Assembly (NCBI GenBank): GCA_014804695.1
Contig: JAAUZJ010000014.1
Location: forward strand, 62,001-126,000
Source: Lachnospiraceae bacterium
GTDB lineage: Bacteria > Bacillota > Clostridia > Lachnospirales > Lachnospiraceae
Reading direction: 5' to 3'
Length of the DNA: 64,000 nt
Shown: piece after piece, positions 9,853 to 19,376 of the stretch
Layout: the number at the start of each line of letters is the position of its first letter
How positions within the stretch are numbered: the first letter of the stretch is position 1
The notes under the pieces: model-generated
Told to the model about the DNA's origin: nothing
Seen by the model: the letters and a program-made list of their open reading frames with translations, nothing else
Databases searched by the model: none
Position numbers and translations under genes: made by a program

Positions 9853-11590
9853 TGAGCACTTCCTGCTTGCTCCTTTGCTCTACCTTACCGTCTACAACTT
9901 CATATATCATATCCGCATTACGTATTGTCGTCAGTCTATGTGCTATAATGATCATCGTCTTCTCACCATGCAGATTTTCTATGGCCTCCATTACCGCTGC
10001 CTCGGTATCGTTATCCAGCGCGGATGTAGCTTCGTCCAGAATTAAGATTTCAGGGTCATGATAAAGAGCCCTTGCTATACCTATGCGCTGTCTCTGTCCA
10101 CCGGACAATCTGACACCTCTGTCACCTACAAAAGTCTCAAGACCATCAGACAATCCTTCAACAAAATTCCAAAGTTGCGCCTTTCTAAGCGCATTCTCTA
10201 CCGCATTGTCATCTATCCGGTATTCTTCCACTCCAAAGGCTACATTGTTGCGGATTGTATCATCTGATAAGTATATTGTCTGTGGAATATAACCGATTCC
10301 ATGATGCCAAATATCCATATTTTTAAAAATATTTACGCCATCCGCTTTGATTTTTCCATATTGCGGAGTTAACACGCCCAAAATAATATCCGCCATAGTG
10401 GTTTTACCCGCACCTGATTCTCCGATAAGCGCTACAGTCTGACCCTTCTTAATCGTAAAGTTTGCATAATTAATCACGTTTTCGCTGCTATCGGGATAGT
10501 GATAACATACATCCTTAATAACGATTTCTTTTTCCAACTCCAAAACGCCTTCTTCGCAGGACTCCAAATTCTTAATATCCTGCACTTCTTTTAAATCGTG
10601 ATAAACCAATTCAATGGAGGGCGCCGCATACATAATACCGGTAACATGCTCATTAATACGTCCAATTGACGGCAGCAGTCTGAACGCCGCAACCGCAAAA
10701 GACGAAAGCTGCGGAACAAATGTAGCAAGATCCTCCGACTGTCCATAGTTTATTTTAACTATAAGCGCAAGCAAAAGTCCGATTATACTTACCATTTCCA
10801 CTATATATTTGGGTATTGTCCCAATCAGTCTGCTGACCTTAAGACCTTTAACATACTTCTTAAAATAGCCTGAATAGGAATTTATAAAAAACATTTCCCT
10901 ATTAAGAACCTTCACTTCCTTAATGCCGCCAAGCGACTGGTTCATCCACTGATAGAGCTTCGCCTTGTACCCCTGCGCGTCCTTTCCAAGCTCTCTTGCA
11001 AACTTTCTTGATATCGCTGTAAACACGCCTACGCAGATAATGAGAAGTCCCACTACAATAACGGTTATTGACTTGCTGACATCAAAAAGATAAATTCCAA
11101 GCGCCACACACACCATAACTTCTACAACCAGCTCCATAAAGTGTATGATGGCCTTGGTAAAAAGGTCTGAATCTTCCTGCACGCTCCTTTGCAGAACCGA
11201 GATATTTTTATTTAAATGAAAAGTATAGGGCTCACTGACATAAGCCTTAAGCAGACCTGTGGATATTTTCATCTGAACATTGTACGAAAACGTATAGATT
11301 GCATATTTTTCAATGATGAGATATACATTCTTCACCACAAAGATAATCATAATTCCAACCGCCATAGCGCTTAAAAAGTCTCTTGACGATTGAAAACCAA
11401 ATAATTTATAGACATAATAAAGATATTGATTTTTTTCTACCGCTTCGGGATCCATAAACAGCTCTACAAACGGCTGGAAAATTCCTACGCTGGCACACTC
11501 AAGTATGCTTCCAATAAGCGCCGCTATAAATAGTATCGCAATTTTGATTTTTTCTTTACGGTTAAAAATATATGATAACTGTTTTATCAT
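9833..11590 (-). CDS. ABC exporter, fused permease and ATPase (MsbA/PglK type)
   Basis: 585 residues: about six transmembrane helices in residues 15-300, then an ATPase domain with Walker A GESGAGKTT (390-398), signature LSGGQ (495-499), and Walker B ILILDE (515-520). Full-length half-transporters of this type act as homodimers; in glycan loci they flip lipid-linked oligosaccharides (PglK) or export lipids. It resembles the product of 37267-39066 over its whole length, so the window has two paralogues. The next gene starts inside its 3' end, a sign of coupling. Confidence 0.88.
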   Translation of the reverse strand: MIKQLSYIFNRKEKIKIAILFIAALIGSILECASVGIFQPFVELFMDPEAVEKNQYLYYVYKLFGFQSSRDFLSAMAVGIMIIFVVKNVYLIIEKYAIYTFSYNVQMKISTGLLKAYVSEPYTFHLNKNISVLQRSVQEDSDLFTKAIIHFMELVVEVMVCVALGIYLFDVSKSITVIVVGLLIICVGVFTAISRKFARELGKDAQGYKAKLYQWMNQSLGGIKEVKVLNREMFFINSYSGYFKKYVKGLKVSRLIGTIPKYIVEMVSIIGLLLALIVKINYGQSEDLATFVPQLSSFAVAAFRLLPSIGRINEHVTGIMYAAPSIELVYHDLKEVQDIKNLESCEEGVLELEKEIVIKDVCYHYPDSSENVINYANFTIKKGQTVALIGESGAGKTTMADIILGVLTPQYGKIKADGVNIFKNMDIWHHGIGYIPQTIYLSDDTIRNNVAFGVEEYRIDDNAVENALRKAQLWNFVEGLSDGLETFVGDRGVRLSGGQRQRIGIARALYHDPEILILDEATSALDNDTEAAVMEAIENLHGEKTMIIIAHRLTTIRNADMIYEVVDGKVEQRSKQEVLSAGAEN

Positions 11591-11617
11591 GGCAGATCTT
11601 ACTCCCTTTTCAACTTC

Positions 11618-12652
11618 CTAAGAAGGACAGTTATTTTTCTTATGATAATTAATTCCCTTATCCAGAATTACTAAGTCGCCGTACTCTTTTCCAACACTCT
11701 TTTTCTGTATTCTCGCCGCATAGCTTACCTGGGACAAGCCTGCAATCAGGCCGTCGCATGCTGCCAGTGTATACATATCCCTAAGCACCTCATAGCCTAG
11801 CAGATAATGATGATTTTCCCTTTGAACCTCGCTATGCATAACCGTATCATCGCCATTGCTTCGCACTACATCATTATAAAAGACCAGCTTATCTCCAAAC
11901 TGTTTCCGATATTTTTCAAGTGCCTCGCTATCGTCCGTAGCCAGAAAAACCTTTTCGTAAGCTCCCTTATCAAATATACGTGCAGTTGTTTCTAAGTACT
12001 CATCAGTTCCAATTATTACCGGATGGCCGTTAAAATTTCTCTTAAAATCCGTACCCCTTATATGAACTGCCAATGCTTTAGCATTTCCGAGAAGCCCGCC
12101 TATTTCCTTATCCATTTTTTCTTTCACAATAGAATTAAGGCGAATGTACTTGGCCGTAATCCTTGCCATCTCATTTAAGTACTGCTCGCTTCTGGTATAT
12201 CCGTTGGGATCTTCGCAGAGCTTATTCACTTCATAACTGTTCTCTTTTCTGCTTCTAAACACCCGCTTGTATGTTTTAAGCTCTTTAAGACCAATTCCTG
12301 CCGGCTGTTCAAAATAGTACTCAAACGGATTTGTCGTGCCGTTTACAGGATGCTTCTCCGCATAACAGTAGCCCTCATGATGCTTAACCACCGGCTTCAT
12401 ATCATACTTATCTGCAAAATACAACAGCGCCAGCACCCGGTTATGCTCTGCAAAAAAACCGGAATGTGACTCTTCCATATCTATAAAAAAGATGGCGTCG
12501 GAATTTTGTTCACTTCCATACGATTCCACGTAAATCAAATTATTTTTATCACTAAGCTGCTTTACCGTTCTGACAAAACGTCCATCCTGTCCCTTTTTAT
12601 AACAATATATCGCAAATTTTATTTGTTTTATTTTATTCTGTATACGTCCCAT
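11618..12652 (-). CDS. Fucosyltransferase-like protein (O-FucT/GT23-type fold)
   Basis: 344 residues. AVHIRGTDFKRN near residues 195-206 corresponds to the H-x-R-G-x-D motif that binds GDP-fucose in alpha-1,2, alpha-1,6 and protein O-fucosyltransferases. LVFYNDVVRS and LAACDGLIAGLSQVSYAAR also fit that fold. It is clearly distinct from the two GT11 genes at 18401 and 39096. The exact family is not certain. The ribosome site (GAGGAG) is about 15 nt before the ATG, so the start is only moderately sure. Context suggests a side-branch addition to the repeat unit. Confidence 0.65.
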   Translation of the reverse strand: MGRIQNKIKQIKFAIYCYKKGQDGRFVRTVKQLSDKNNLIYVESYGSEQNSDAIFFIDMEESHSGFFAEHNRVLALLYFADKYDMKPVVKHHEGYCYAEKHPVNGTTNPFEYYFEQPAGIGLKELKTYKRVFRSRKENSYEVNKLCEDPNGYTRSEQYLNEMARITAKYIRLNSIVKEKMDKEIGGLLGNAKALAVHIRGTDFKRNFNGHPVIIGTDEYLETTARIFDKGAYEKVFLATDDSEALEKYRKQFGDKLVFYNDVVRSNGDDTVMHSEVQRENHHYLLGYEVLRDMYTLAACDGLIAGLSQVSYAARIQKKSVGKEYGDLVILDKGINYHKKNNCPS

Positions 12653-12716
12653 CGGCGTTGTTGGTTTCTCCTCTATAAATGATTGTTCATTTTACGTGGA
12701 CTCGTGACTCTTGAAT

Positions 12717-13721
12717 TCATTTTCGCAAATACTTGTTTTCGCTCAGGCTGTATTTACCGCCCTTTAAAATCTTGTGCTTGATCACCCACCACGCAGGCAC
12801 CCATATATACTTATGCATAGCCGGTGAAGCGCTTCCTATCATCCAGCAGTTTCTGTCGCAGTTCTTTGTACACTGGCGGACTTCCTGCGCCTGCTTGGAA
12901 TTCCACAGCTCGTCCCAGCTTTGATCACGCAGATTTCCCATAACCGCCTTTTTCTCCATACCGTTACATGGGATTACGTCGCAGAACGGATCTATGAAAA
13001 ATGCATTCTTCGACATATCACAGGGCAGAAGCCTCTTATTGCCGTAAATATAATTAATGAGTCCATGATTGAAATACGCGCGAAACCACTTCTTCGGGGA
13101 ATTGCTCTTTAAAAGCTCATTTATCAGTTTTTCAAAATTCTGCGCTACTTTGAGCTTATCGTCAATCTTATTGTCCGTCTTTCTGAAATAAAAAGAGTTG
13201 TGCAGCGTTGCCGTCGCAAATTCCATTCCCATATCATTTGCAATATTATAAAGAGGTACAAGGTCCTCACAATTCATATCCTGCACCGTCATACCGAAAC
13301 CGACGTCAGGATGCTTCATCTCAACCAATGTTTTAAGTGTGTTATAACCTCTGTTAAAGCCGTCCGGAATACCTCTTATGGCATCGTTTGTCTCCTGAAG
13401 CCCCTCTATGCTGATTCGTATGCCTACCTTCGGAAATTCCTTGCATAGCGCAATGATCCTGTCCGTAAAATATCCGTTTGTAGAAATGACAATTCTGTCA
13501 GATTTTTTATACAGTTCTCTGACTATATCGGGGATATCCTGTCTGATAAAAGGCTCTCCGCCGGTAATATTCGTAAATGCCATTTCCGGCAGTTTCTTTA
13601 TATCATCCAGTGTGATTTCCTCCTCCGGTCTGGTAGGATCCCTGAAGCAGTCACACATATTACAATGCGCATTACATCTATATGTCACAATGACAGTTCC
13701 ATACAAAGTTCTTCTTGCCAA
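12717..13721 (-). CDS. Radical SAM protein with C-terminal Cys-rich SPASM/twitch-like region
   Basis: 334 residues. C16-x3-C20-x2-C23 (TYRCNAHCNMC) is the 4Fe-4S/SAM site and TGGEPF is the usual beta-2 motif. C-terminal cysteines (PCDMS, IPCNG, CTKNCDRNCW) suggest at least one auxiliary cluster, as in SPASM proteins. Such enzymes modify peptides, sugars or cofactors; in glycan loci they are often seen but seldom characterised. The start is a TTG with AAAGG only 3 nt upstream, and no better in-frame start was found. It stands alone, 64 nt after one gene and 25 nt before the next glycosyltransferase. Confidence 0.78.
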   Translation of the reverse strand: MARRTLYGTVIVTYRCNAHCNMCDCFRDPTRPEEEITLDDIKKLPEMAFTNITGGEPFIRQDIPDIVRELYKKSDRIVISTNGYFTDRIIALCKEFPKVGIRISIEGLQETNDAIRGIPDGFNRGYNTLKTLVEMKHPDVGFGMTVQDMNCEDLVPLYNIANDMGMEFATATLHNSFYFRKTDNKIDDKLKVAQNFEKLINELLKSNSPKKWFRAYFNHGLINYIYGNKRLLPCDMSKNAFFIDPFCDVIPCNGMEKKAVMGNLRDQSWDELWNSKQAQEVRQCTKNCDRNCWMIGSASPAMHKYIWVPAWWVIKHKILKGGKYSLSENKYLRK

Positions 13722-13746
13722 TATCCTTTACCTGCTTTCCATAATT

Positions 13747-14958
13747 CTACAAATATATGTCATTTACTATTTTACCACAATATTCCAAAGTTGTATCGAA
13801 TTTTATATTTTTACAGTTTTCCCGATATTTCAGACACAATTCCGGCTGTGTCCAAAGTCTATTTATTTTTTCTTCAAGATGCGCCTGGTTGGCAGGCTCA
13901 AAAAGTTCTCCGCTGTGCCCATCCTCAATAAGTTCAGGTATCCCCCCTATATCAGATGCTATAACAGGAGTCCCGTAAACCTGCGATTCCATTACCGAAA
14001 AAGGGCAGTTTTCATACCACTGCGAAGGATAGATGCTAAACTCAGCCTTTTCAATCAGTCTTTGTAATGCTGTGCCGTTTACAAAGCCCACGTTTTGCGC
14101 ATTTGGCAGTTTATCTATCTCATCTGCAAGCTCGCCTGTTCCTGCAAATACAAAGCTAATCTGCGACAGGGCTCTGCATACATTTAACAATGTCTCGACT
14201 CCCTTTTCCTTAGTAAAACGACCAAAATATAAAACGTAGCGTTTCGGCAGTTTTACAGGCAAATCTGCAGGCAAATCTGCCTTAGGCATGAAATTATGCA
14301 TCATCACCGTCTTCTTCGCAAGAACAGGATCCGTATCCAACTGCCTTTTCATAAATTCGCTGGGACATATAATTACGTCCACAAGTCCATAAGTCTTTCG
14401 CCATTTATAATAAAACGCCTCCACACTTCCGATCAGACTCTTGACCATCGAGTTATGAATACATCTGTTTTTTGTACAATTTTCAAATTTACCACCTTTG
14501 CACGCAAAGCACAGTTCCCCGCTGCCCGGAATTATCATCATATGATTAGGGCACACCCACTGATAATCATGTGCTGTAAAGACTATCTTGACAGGCTTTT
14601 TACGCTTCTTTTCAAAATCCCTTATTTCATATATGATTGATGGCGTAAGTTGAAAATTTATGTTGTTAAGGTGCACCACATCCGGCTCAAAATCCTGCAA
14701 AACCAATCTGATTTTTTTCCTTGCTTCCGCCGAATAAATAATTTTAAAAGGATACAGAAGTTTCTGCAGCCCACCGGTATGAAAATCCATATCCGAAGTG
14801 TAGCTCTGAGCATTATTTCCTACAATCCTTCCCTTATGCTCCATACCAAAATACTGCACTTCATGACCCATATTCACAAGCTGCTTACCCAATTCAAAAA
14901 TATAGGTTTCCGAACCGCCATTCGGATATAGGAACTTGTTTACCATTAATATTTTCAT
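13747..14958 (-). CDS. GT4 family glycosyltransferase
   Basis: 403 residues. NKFLYPNGGSETYIFELG is the nucleotide-sugar side glycine loop of GT4 enzymes. LYFGRFTKEKGVETLL and the E-x7-E motif YENCPFSVMESQ belong to the donor domain. A cysteine cluster near the middle (WVCPNHM, CFACKGGKFENCTKNRC) looks like a small zinc-binding insertion known from some GT4 proteins. The start has GGAAGG 6 nt upstream and follows the WecG-GT4 fusion by 1 nt. The sugar is unknown. Confidence 0.87.
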   Translation of the reverse strand: MKILMVNKFLYPNGGSETYIFELGKQLVNMGHEVQYFGMEHKGRIVGNNAQSYTSDMDFHTGGLQKLLYPFKIIYSAEARKKIRLVLQDFEPDVVHLNNINFQLTPSIIYEIRDFEKKRKKPVKIVFTAHDYQWVCPNHMMIIPGSGELCFACKGGKFENCTKNRCIHNSMVKSLIGSVEAFYYKWRKTYGLVDVIICPSEFMKRQLDTDPVLAKKTVMMHNFMPKADLPADLPVKLPKRYVLYFGRFTKEKGVETLLNVCRALSQISFVFAGTGELADEIDKLPNAQNVGFVNGTALQRLIEKAEFSIYPSQWYENCPFSVMESQVYGTPVIASDIGGIPELIEDGHSGELFEPANQAHLEEKINRLWTQPELCLKYRENCKNIKFDTTLEYCGKIVNDIYL

Positions 14959-14959
14959 A

Positions 14960-16885
14960 CTAAACCTTCCTATAAATCTCTACAGTCTGTTTTACAACGT
15001 CATCCCAATTATACTTTCCGCATATATAATCACTGCTGAGACTCTTATATTCTTCCACTTTATCAGGATTTTGAAGCATATATTCCAGCTTATCCCTCAA
15101 ATCGTCTACATTTCCTCTTTTAAATGTAAGTGCCTTATCCTGCGTCACTTCTGTATTTTCACAGATATCGCTAACCAGACAGCAGTCACCATAGCTCATT
15201 GCCTCTAAAAGAGAAAGCGACATTCCTTCCACATCACTTGGCAGCACAAACGCATACGCATTTGAATACAATTCTTCCAACATCTGCCCCTGTACAAAGT
15301 CGGTCATAATAACACGTTCGTCCTCACCGGCCATACGATAAATCTTCTCCATATAATCATATGCTTGACTGCTGCCGCCAGCAATAACCAGTTTCTTATC
15401 CGTATCTATACTGCGGAAAGCCTCAATCAGATAATGTATTCCCTTCTCCGGAACAATCCTTGCAAGGAAAAGAAAATATCCGTTCTCTTCCAAGCCATAC
15501 TTTTCGGTTATCAATTCCGCCCTACGTTTCTCCGGCCTGCTGATTCCGTTTGGAATAAAGACAGTATCACGTCCATAAGTATCCTTAAAATACTTTTGTA
15601 CGTTCTTGGATAACACTATAACTTCATCCGCATACTTTGCAGCCATCTTTTCGCCGAATTTAATTACAAAAGATGCAAACTTTCCCCATTTCGCCCTCTG
15701 CCAGTCCAGTCCATGAACCGTTACCACTACCCTTTTTCCAAATAACTTAGGTATCCATAACATAGCGCAGGGACCTTCCGCATGATAATGCATAACGTCA
15801 TATTGCGTAAACAGTGCCCGCAGTGTCGCCAGAAATGAATACACGATTGCATTAAGCTTACTGCTCCTAAAAGTAGGAATTATACGAATTCTGATTCCCT
15901 TATAATACTTCCTGTCACCGCGCCCATACTCCTCATCATATTTCTTCCCAGATACATGATGTCCGTATCTGTTATAAGCATCTACTTTATGTCCCATTGC
16001 CGCCAGTCTGACAGACAACTCATCCACCACAATTTCTATTCCGCCCTCCCTTGACGGAATTCTCTTGTGTCCGATCATTGCTATTCTTAAAGGTTTATTT
16101 CCTTTTAGCTTTTTCTTAAACTTCCTCTTCTTATTTAATTCCCTCAGTTCCCTATGAGTATGATAAATAAATGCAAAATTCGTACTAAGGTATCTTGGAA
16201 TCATGCGCTTAGGGTCCTGCATGATACGATACACCCATTCTAAGCACAATTTCTGCATCCACATTGGCGCACGCTTCACCGTTCCGGCAATAAAATCAAA
16301 TGCCGCCCCAACGCCAATCATAAGCCCGTTTACTCTGTCTTTATGCTGATACATCCAGATTTCCTGCTTAGGCGCTCCAAGAGCCACCCATACAAAATCC
16401 GGTCTTGTCTCATTAATCTTAGCAACTATCTGCTCATCTTCTTCCTCCGTCAATTCCCTGAAAGGCGGAGCATACATTCCTGCAATCTGAAGTTTGGGAT
16501 ACGCCTTTAAAATCGCTTTTTTCAACTCTGCAAGCGTATGCTCCGTACTTCCGTAAAAATAATGAGTGTAGCCCGTTTCTTCAGACAGCTTTAATATCTC
16601 CGGCATCAAATCCGGTCCCGGTACCCTGCGTGCGTCATGATGACCTCTCATACGGCTTACGATTGAGAGCGGCTGTCCGTCCGGCAGTGCCATAGCTGCG
16701 CCATTTTGAATTTTCCTATAATCCGGGTCACGATACGACATCACTGTCGTATGCACATTAGATACACAGATATAATCGCCTTTTAATGTGTCCAGGTTTT
16801 CGGTGATATAACTAATCGTTTTCTCCATATTTGTGACATTGATGTCAGTTTTTAAAATTCTGCAGTACTTTAAATCCTTACGCAT
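14960..16885 (-). CDS. WecG/TagA (GT26) - GT4 bifunctional glycosyltransferase fusion
   Basis: 641 residues in one frame. Residues 1-250 are a complete WecG/TagA/CpsF domain (VSNVHTTVM, ALPDGQPL with the presumed catalytic D69, WVALGAPKQEIWM). TagA-type enzymes add ManNAc and relatives to polyprenyl-diphosphate-GlcNAc. After a basic linker (ELNKKRKFKKKLKGN), residues 268-641 form a full GT4 enzyme (GHKRIPSREGGIEIVVDELS, FLFLARIVPEKGI, VEGMSLSLLEAM). The two would add successive sugars at the membrane face. It overlaps the Wzy-like gene by 8 nt and has GGGAAG upstream of the ATG. No internal stop or frameshift is seen. Confidence 0.85.
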   Translation of the reverse strand: MRKDLKYCRILKTDINVTNMEKTISYITENLDTLKGDYICVSNVHTTVMSYRDPDYRKIQNGAAMALPDGQPLSIVSRMRGHHDARRVPGPDLMPEILKLSEETGYTHYFYGSTEHTLAELKKAILKAYPKLQIAGMYAPPFRELTEEEDEQIVAKINETRPDFVWVALGAPKQEIWMYQHKDRVNGLMIGVGAAFDFIAGTVKRAPMWMQKLCLEWVYRIMQDPKRMIPRYLSTNFAFIYHTHRELRELNKKRKFKKKLKGNKPLRIAMIGHKRIPSREGGIEIVVDELSVRLAAMGHKVDAYNRYGHHVSGKKYDEEYGRGDRKYYKGIRIRIIPTFRSSKLNAIVYSFLATLRALFTQYDVMHYHAEGPCAMLWIPKLFGKRVVVTVHGLDWQRAKWGKFASFVIKFGEKMAAKYADEVIVLSKNVQKYFKDTYGRDTVFIPNGISRPEKRRAELITEKYGLEENGYFLFLARIVPEKGIHYLIEAFRSIDTDKKLVIAGGSSQAYDYMEKIYRMAGEDERVIMTDFVQGQMLEELYSNAYAFVLPSDVEGMSLSLLEAMSYGDCCLVSDICENTEVTQDKALTFKRGNVDDLRDKLEYMLQNPDKVEEYKSLSSDYICGKYNWDDVVKQTVEIYRKV

Positions 16886-18404
16886 TTTTCATCTTCCCTT
16901 TCACGCCGCCTCTAACATTCACCCATAGCGTACATATCACATACCCAAACGCCCCGCCGATTATGATACTCCCAAGGAAGTACCGCAACGTCTCAAGCCA
17001 GATCGCATTGCCCTCTACAATCTGCATCTGGGTTTCAGAATCTTGATAATTCATTACTACATACCCGTCGTAACCCGACGGTGTATCGCTTTCCACATAT
17101 ATATAAGAGTTTTTATCATAACCGTCCGTATAGGTTCGTGGTACGATATAGCCTTTAGGTTCCGTTCTGATAAAGGCGCATAGGATAACGCCGATAACTG
17201 CACCCGCGCAAATATATAAGGCACATTTTTTCAACTTGGGTATTACTATATTTAAACTCTTAAATGGTAGCTCTATATTACGCTGTAACGCCGGAAACAG
17301 GCAATATTCTTTAGCGCCTTCTTTTTGTCTGAATAAAAGCTCTCCTAAAAAGATAATCGTTATGTTTTTAAAAGAGGTGTTAAATAACAATTGTTCTGTA
17401 AAGCCCGCTACAAAGAAACTAATTACAATAAGCAGTTCCCTTGTTTTTTGTTTACGACTATAGTCTGCAACCAGGATAAGATAGGCAATCATCAGTAATG
17501 CAAACGGAATAATTCCGTAGTTTATAAATCCCCATATATACGAGCTGTCCATTGTCATGTCTGAGCGTATCACGTCTGCGGTCTTTACACCGAACGGGCT
17601 TACATATTCAGGTGTAAGAAAGAGTGTTGCAAGTATAATTCTATAACCTAAGATGTAATTATCCAGTTTCTGTATCCATTTCACATGGAACATAAGCGGT
17701 AATACAAATGAAACAACAATAAGTATGGGAAGCACTAAATTGGCGGCTATTTTTTCAAACAGATTAAATTTCGGTCTTATTTTTATATAAAGTCCACCTG
17801 CAACAAGCAGCGCCGTAATGCCAAAACCGGTATAGCTGACAGAATAAATAAACACAAGCACATTTCCAAGCATCAGTATTATAAAATGTTTAAGCGAATA
17901 ACGGTCTGCAAGCTCATAGATGATATAAGCACATAAGACAAAGTAAGTAATATGCAAAATATTGGGGTGAGTGAAGCCAAGACTCCAGCGGAATATCGGT
18001 CCAAGTCCCATCTTAGGATGCACTCTATATATGGTGTGTTCCAGTCTGAAAAAAGAAAATATGCTAAGGACTACAGCGCAAGCTGTCCATGTATATAGCC
18101 CAAGTTTAAATACTTTTTTCACCGAAATATCTTTCATGCCAAGTATTGTAAACATGATAAAGAAAATACCAAGCGACCTTGACTCATAGTAGATAAGGGC
18201 GCTTAAAAATAAAAGTACAAGCTGCACCGCCCACTGTTTTTTGGTATATGGTGTGATAAAAATTTTTATAATCGCACAAATAAACGCCGGTATTACAAGC
18301 AGTTTAAATAAAGCCTGACCCTCATAAAAGCCAAGTCCCTTTGTAACAGATAATAGGATAAAAAAAGCAAAATAAAAAAGTTCTTCCAGAGTTAAATTCT
18401 TCAA
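16878..18404 (-). CDS. Wzy-like oligosaccharide repeat-unit polymerase
   Basis: 508 residues from a TTG start at 18404. That TTG overlaps the stop of the fucosyltransferase gene (TTGA) and has GGGAGG about 6 nt upstream; the longer ATG frame from 18458 would run 58 nt into the fucosyltransferase. About 11-12 hydrophobic segments and a large loop after residue 400 match O-antigen polymerase-like proteins, which join flipped repeat units outside the membrane. Sequence conservation is low in this class, so the call rests on topology and context. A second Wzy-like gene is at 31544-32800. Confidence 0.72.
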   Translation of the reverse strand: MKNLTLEELFYFAFFILLSVTKGLGFYEGQALFKLLVIPAFICAIIKIFITPYTKKQWAVQLVLLFLSALIYYESRSLGIFFIMFTILGMKDISVKKVFKLGLYTWTACAVVLSIFSFFRLEHTIYRVHPKMGLGPIFRWSLGFTHPNILHITYFVLCAYIIYELADRYSLKHFIILMLGNVLVFIYSVSYTGFGITALLVAGGLYIKIRPKFNLFEKIAANLVLPILIVVSFVLPLMFHVKWIQKLDNYILGYRIILATLFLTPEYVSPFGVKTADVIRSDMTMDSSYIWGFINYGIIPFALLMIAYLILVADYSRKQKTRELLIVISFFVAGFTEQLLFNTSFKNITIIFLGELLFRQKEGAKEYCLFPALQRNIELPFKSLNIVIPKLKKCALYICAGAVIGVILCAFIRTEPKGYIVPRTYTDGYDKNSYIYVESDTPSGYDGYVVMNYQDSETQMQIVEGNAIWLETLRYFLGSIIIGGAFGYVICTLWVNVRGGVKGKMKNA

Positions 18405-19339
18405 TGCTCTCCTCCCACTACTTTTCCCTGTGGTGTAATGAGTACCCAGCCTTTCCAAAGTTCCTGCATCTGCTCAGGAATACATACCTGCATATTCTTA
18501 TGGATTGAGGGGCGGATCATAATTTTATCTGCTCCCTTGTTCAGTCTTGCTCCCCAGAAACTAAAAGTACTGTTCGCACATATATTATATTTACAACGGC
18601 TCATCAGCATCATATCATATAAACTGTTCTCTCCATGATTACAATCTACAATCTCATAATTGCTATCCTGATAGTGTTCCCTCACGTATGAAATATCATC
18701 CGAAAGAAAGAAAAACGTCGCATCAGGTTTGAATTCTTTAATATGAGAAATTGCAGCCTGATAATAATCCTGCGTACATATTCCGCCAAATATTACGCGA
18801 TTTGTGGCGTCAAGATAATCGCCCCTCCGGATATGAACACTTACCGAATCAGTCTCCTCCATCTTACGAATGAGTGCCTCATTCTGCGAAGCAACAGCCT
18901 TGTCCTGAATCTGTGGAAAATGTATTTCCTGCCTTAACTTCGGAAGTATATCCGCATAATACTTTTCACACGCCCAGTACCCTTCCAGATACTTGTCCGT
19001 AAATCCAAACACCTGCTCATGGTACATATCGCTTTCTTCAAAAATCATATTAGAAGATGGCATCAGCTTCCTTTTTATTTTAGACTTAATAGACTCTTTT
19101 TCATCCAACGTCCGCCCCCGCACACTCCTGACTTCTTCCGGCGTTGCTTCTTTATATGAAACACCTTCAAAGTAATCCAGCTCCAGCTTTCTCTCCGCCA
19201 AAACCTCCGCCTGCAAATCAGCATTTTTATACCACGAAACATCCAACCGGACATCTTTACCAATACTCTCTAACTTTTTATATAATGCATACTGCTGAAG
19301 CTGATTCCCCAGCCCCCCCATAACCTTAATTATTACCAT
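18401..19339 (-). CDS. GT11 alpha-1,2-fucosyltransferase-like enzyme
   Basis: 312 residues, close to the usual 290-310 for GT11. The start MVIIKVMGGLGNQLQQYALY and the motif HIRRGDYLDA (H169-D174) are the two hallmarks of bacterial alpha-1,2-fucosyltransferases such as WbsJ and FutC; NSTFSFWGARL is the third block. The ATG at 19339 was chosen over a GTG at 19351 because AGGTGA lies 7 nt upstream. The donor should be GDP-fucose, but no GDP-fucose synthesis gene lies in the window. A similar gene is at 39096-39998. Confidence 0.85.
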   Translation of the reverse strand: MVIIKVMGGLGNQLQQYALYKKLESIGKDVRLDVSWYKNADLQAEVLAERKLELDYFEGVSYKEATPEEVRSVRGRTLDEKESIKSKIKRKLMPSSNMIFEESDMYHEQVFGFTDKYLEGYWACEKYYADILPKLRQEIHFPQIQDKAVASQNEALIRKMEETDSVSVHIRRGDYLDATNRVIFGGICTQDYYQAAISHIKEFKPDATFFFLSDDISYVREHYQDSNYEIVDCNHGENSLYDMMLMSRCKYNICANSTFSFWGARLNKGADKIMIRPSIHKNMQVCIPEQMQELWKGWVLITPQGKVVGGEH

Positions 19340-19376
19340 TGCAAATCTCACCTTCCTATCACTACACTACCTCTTC

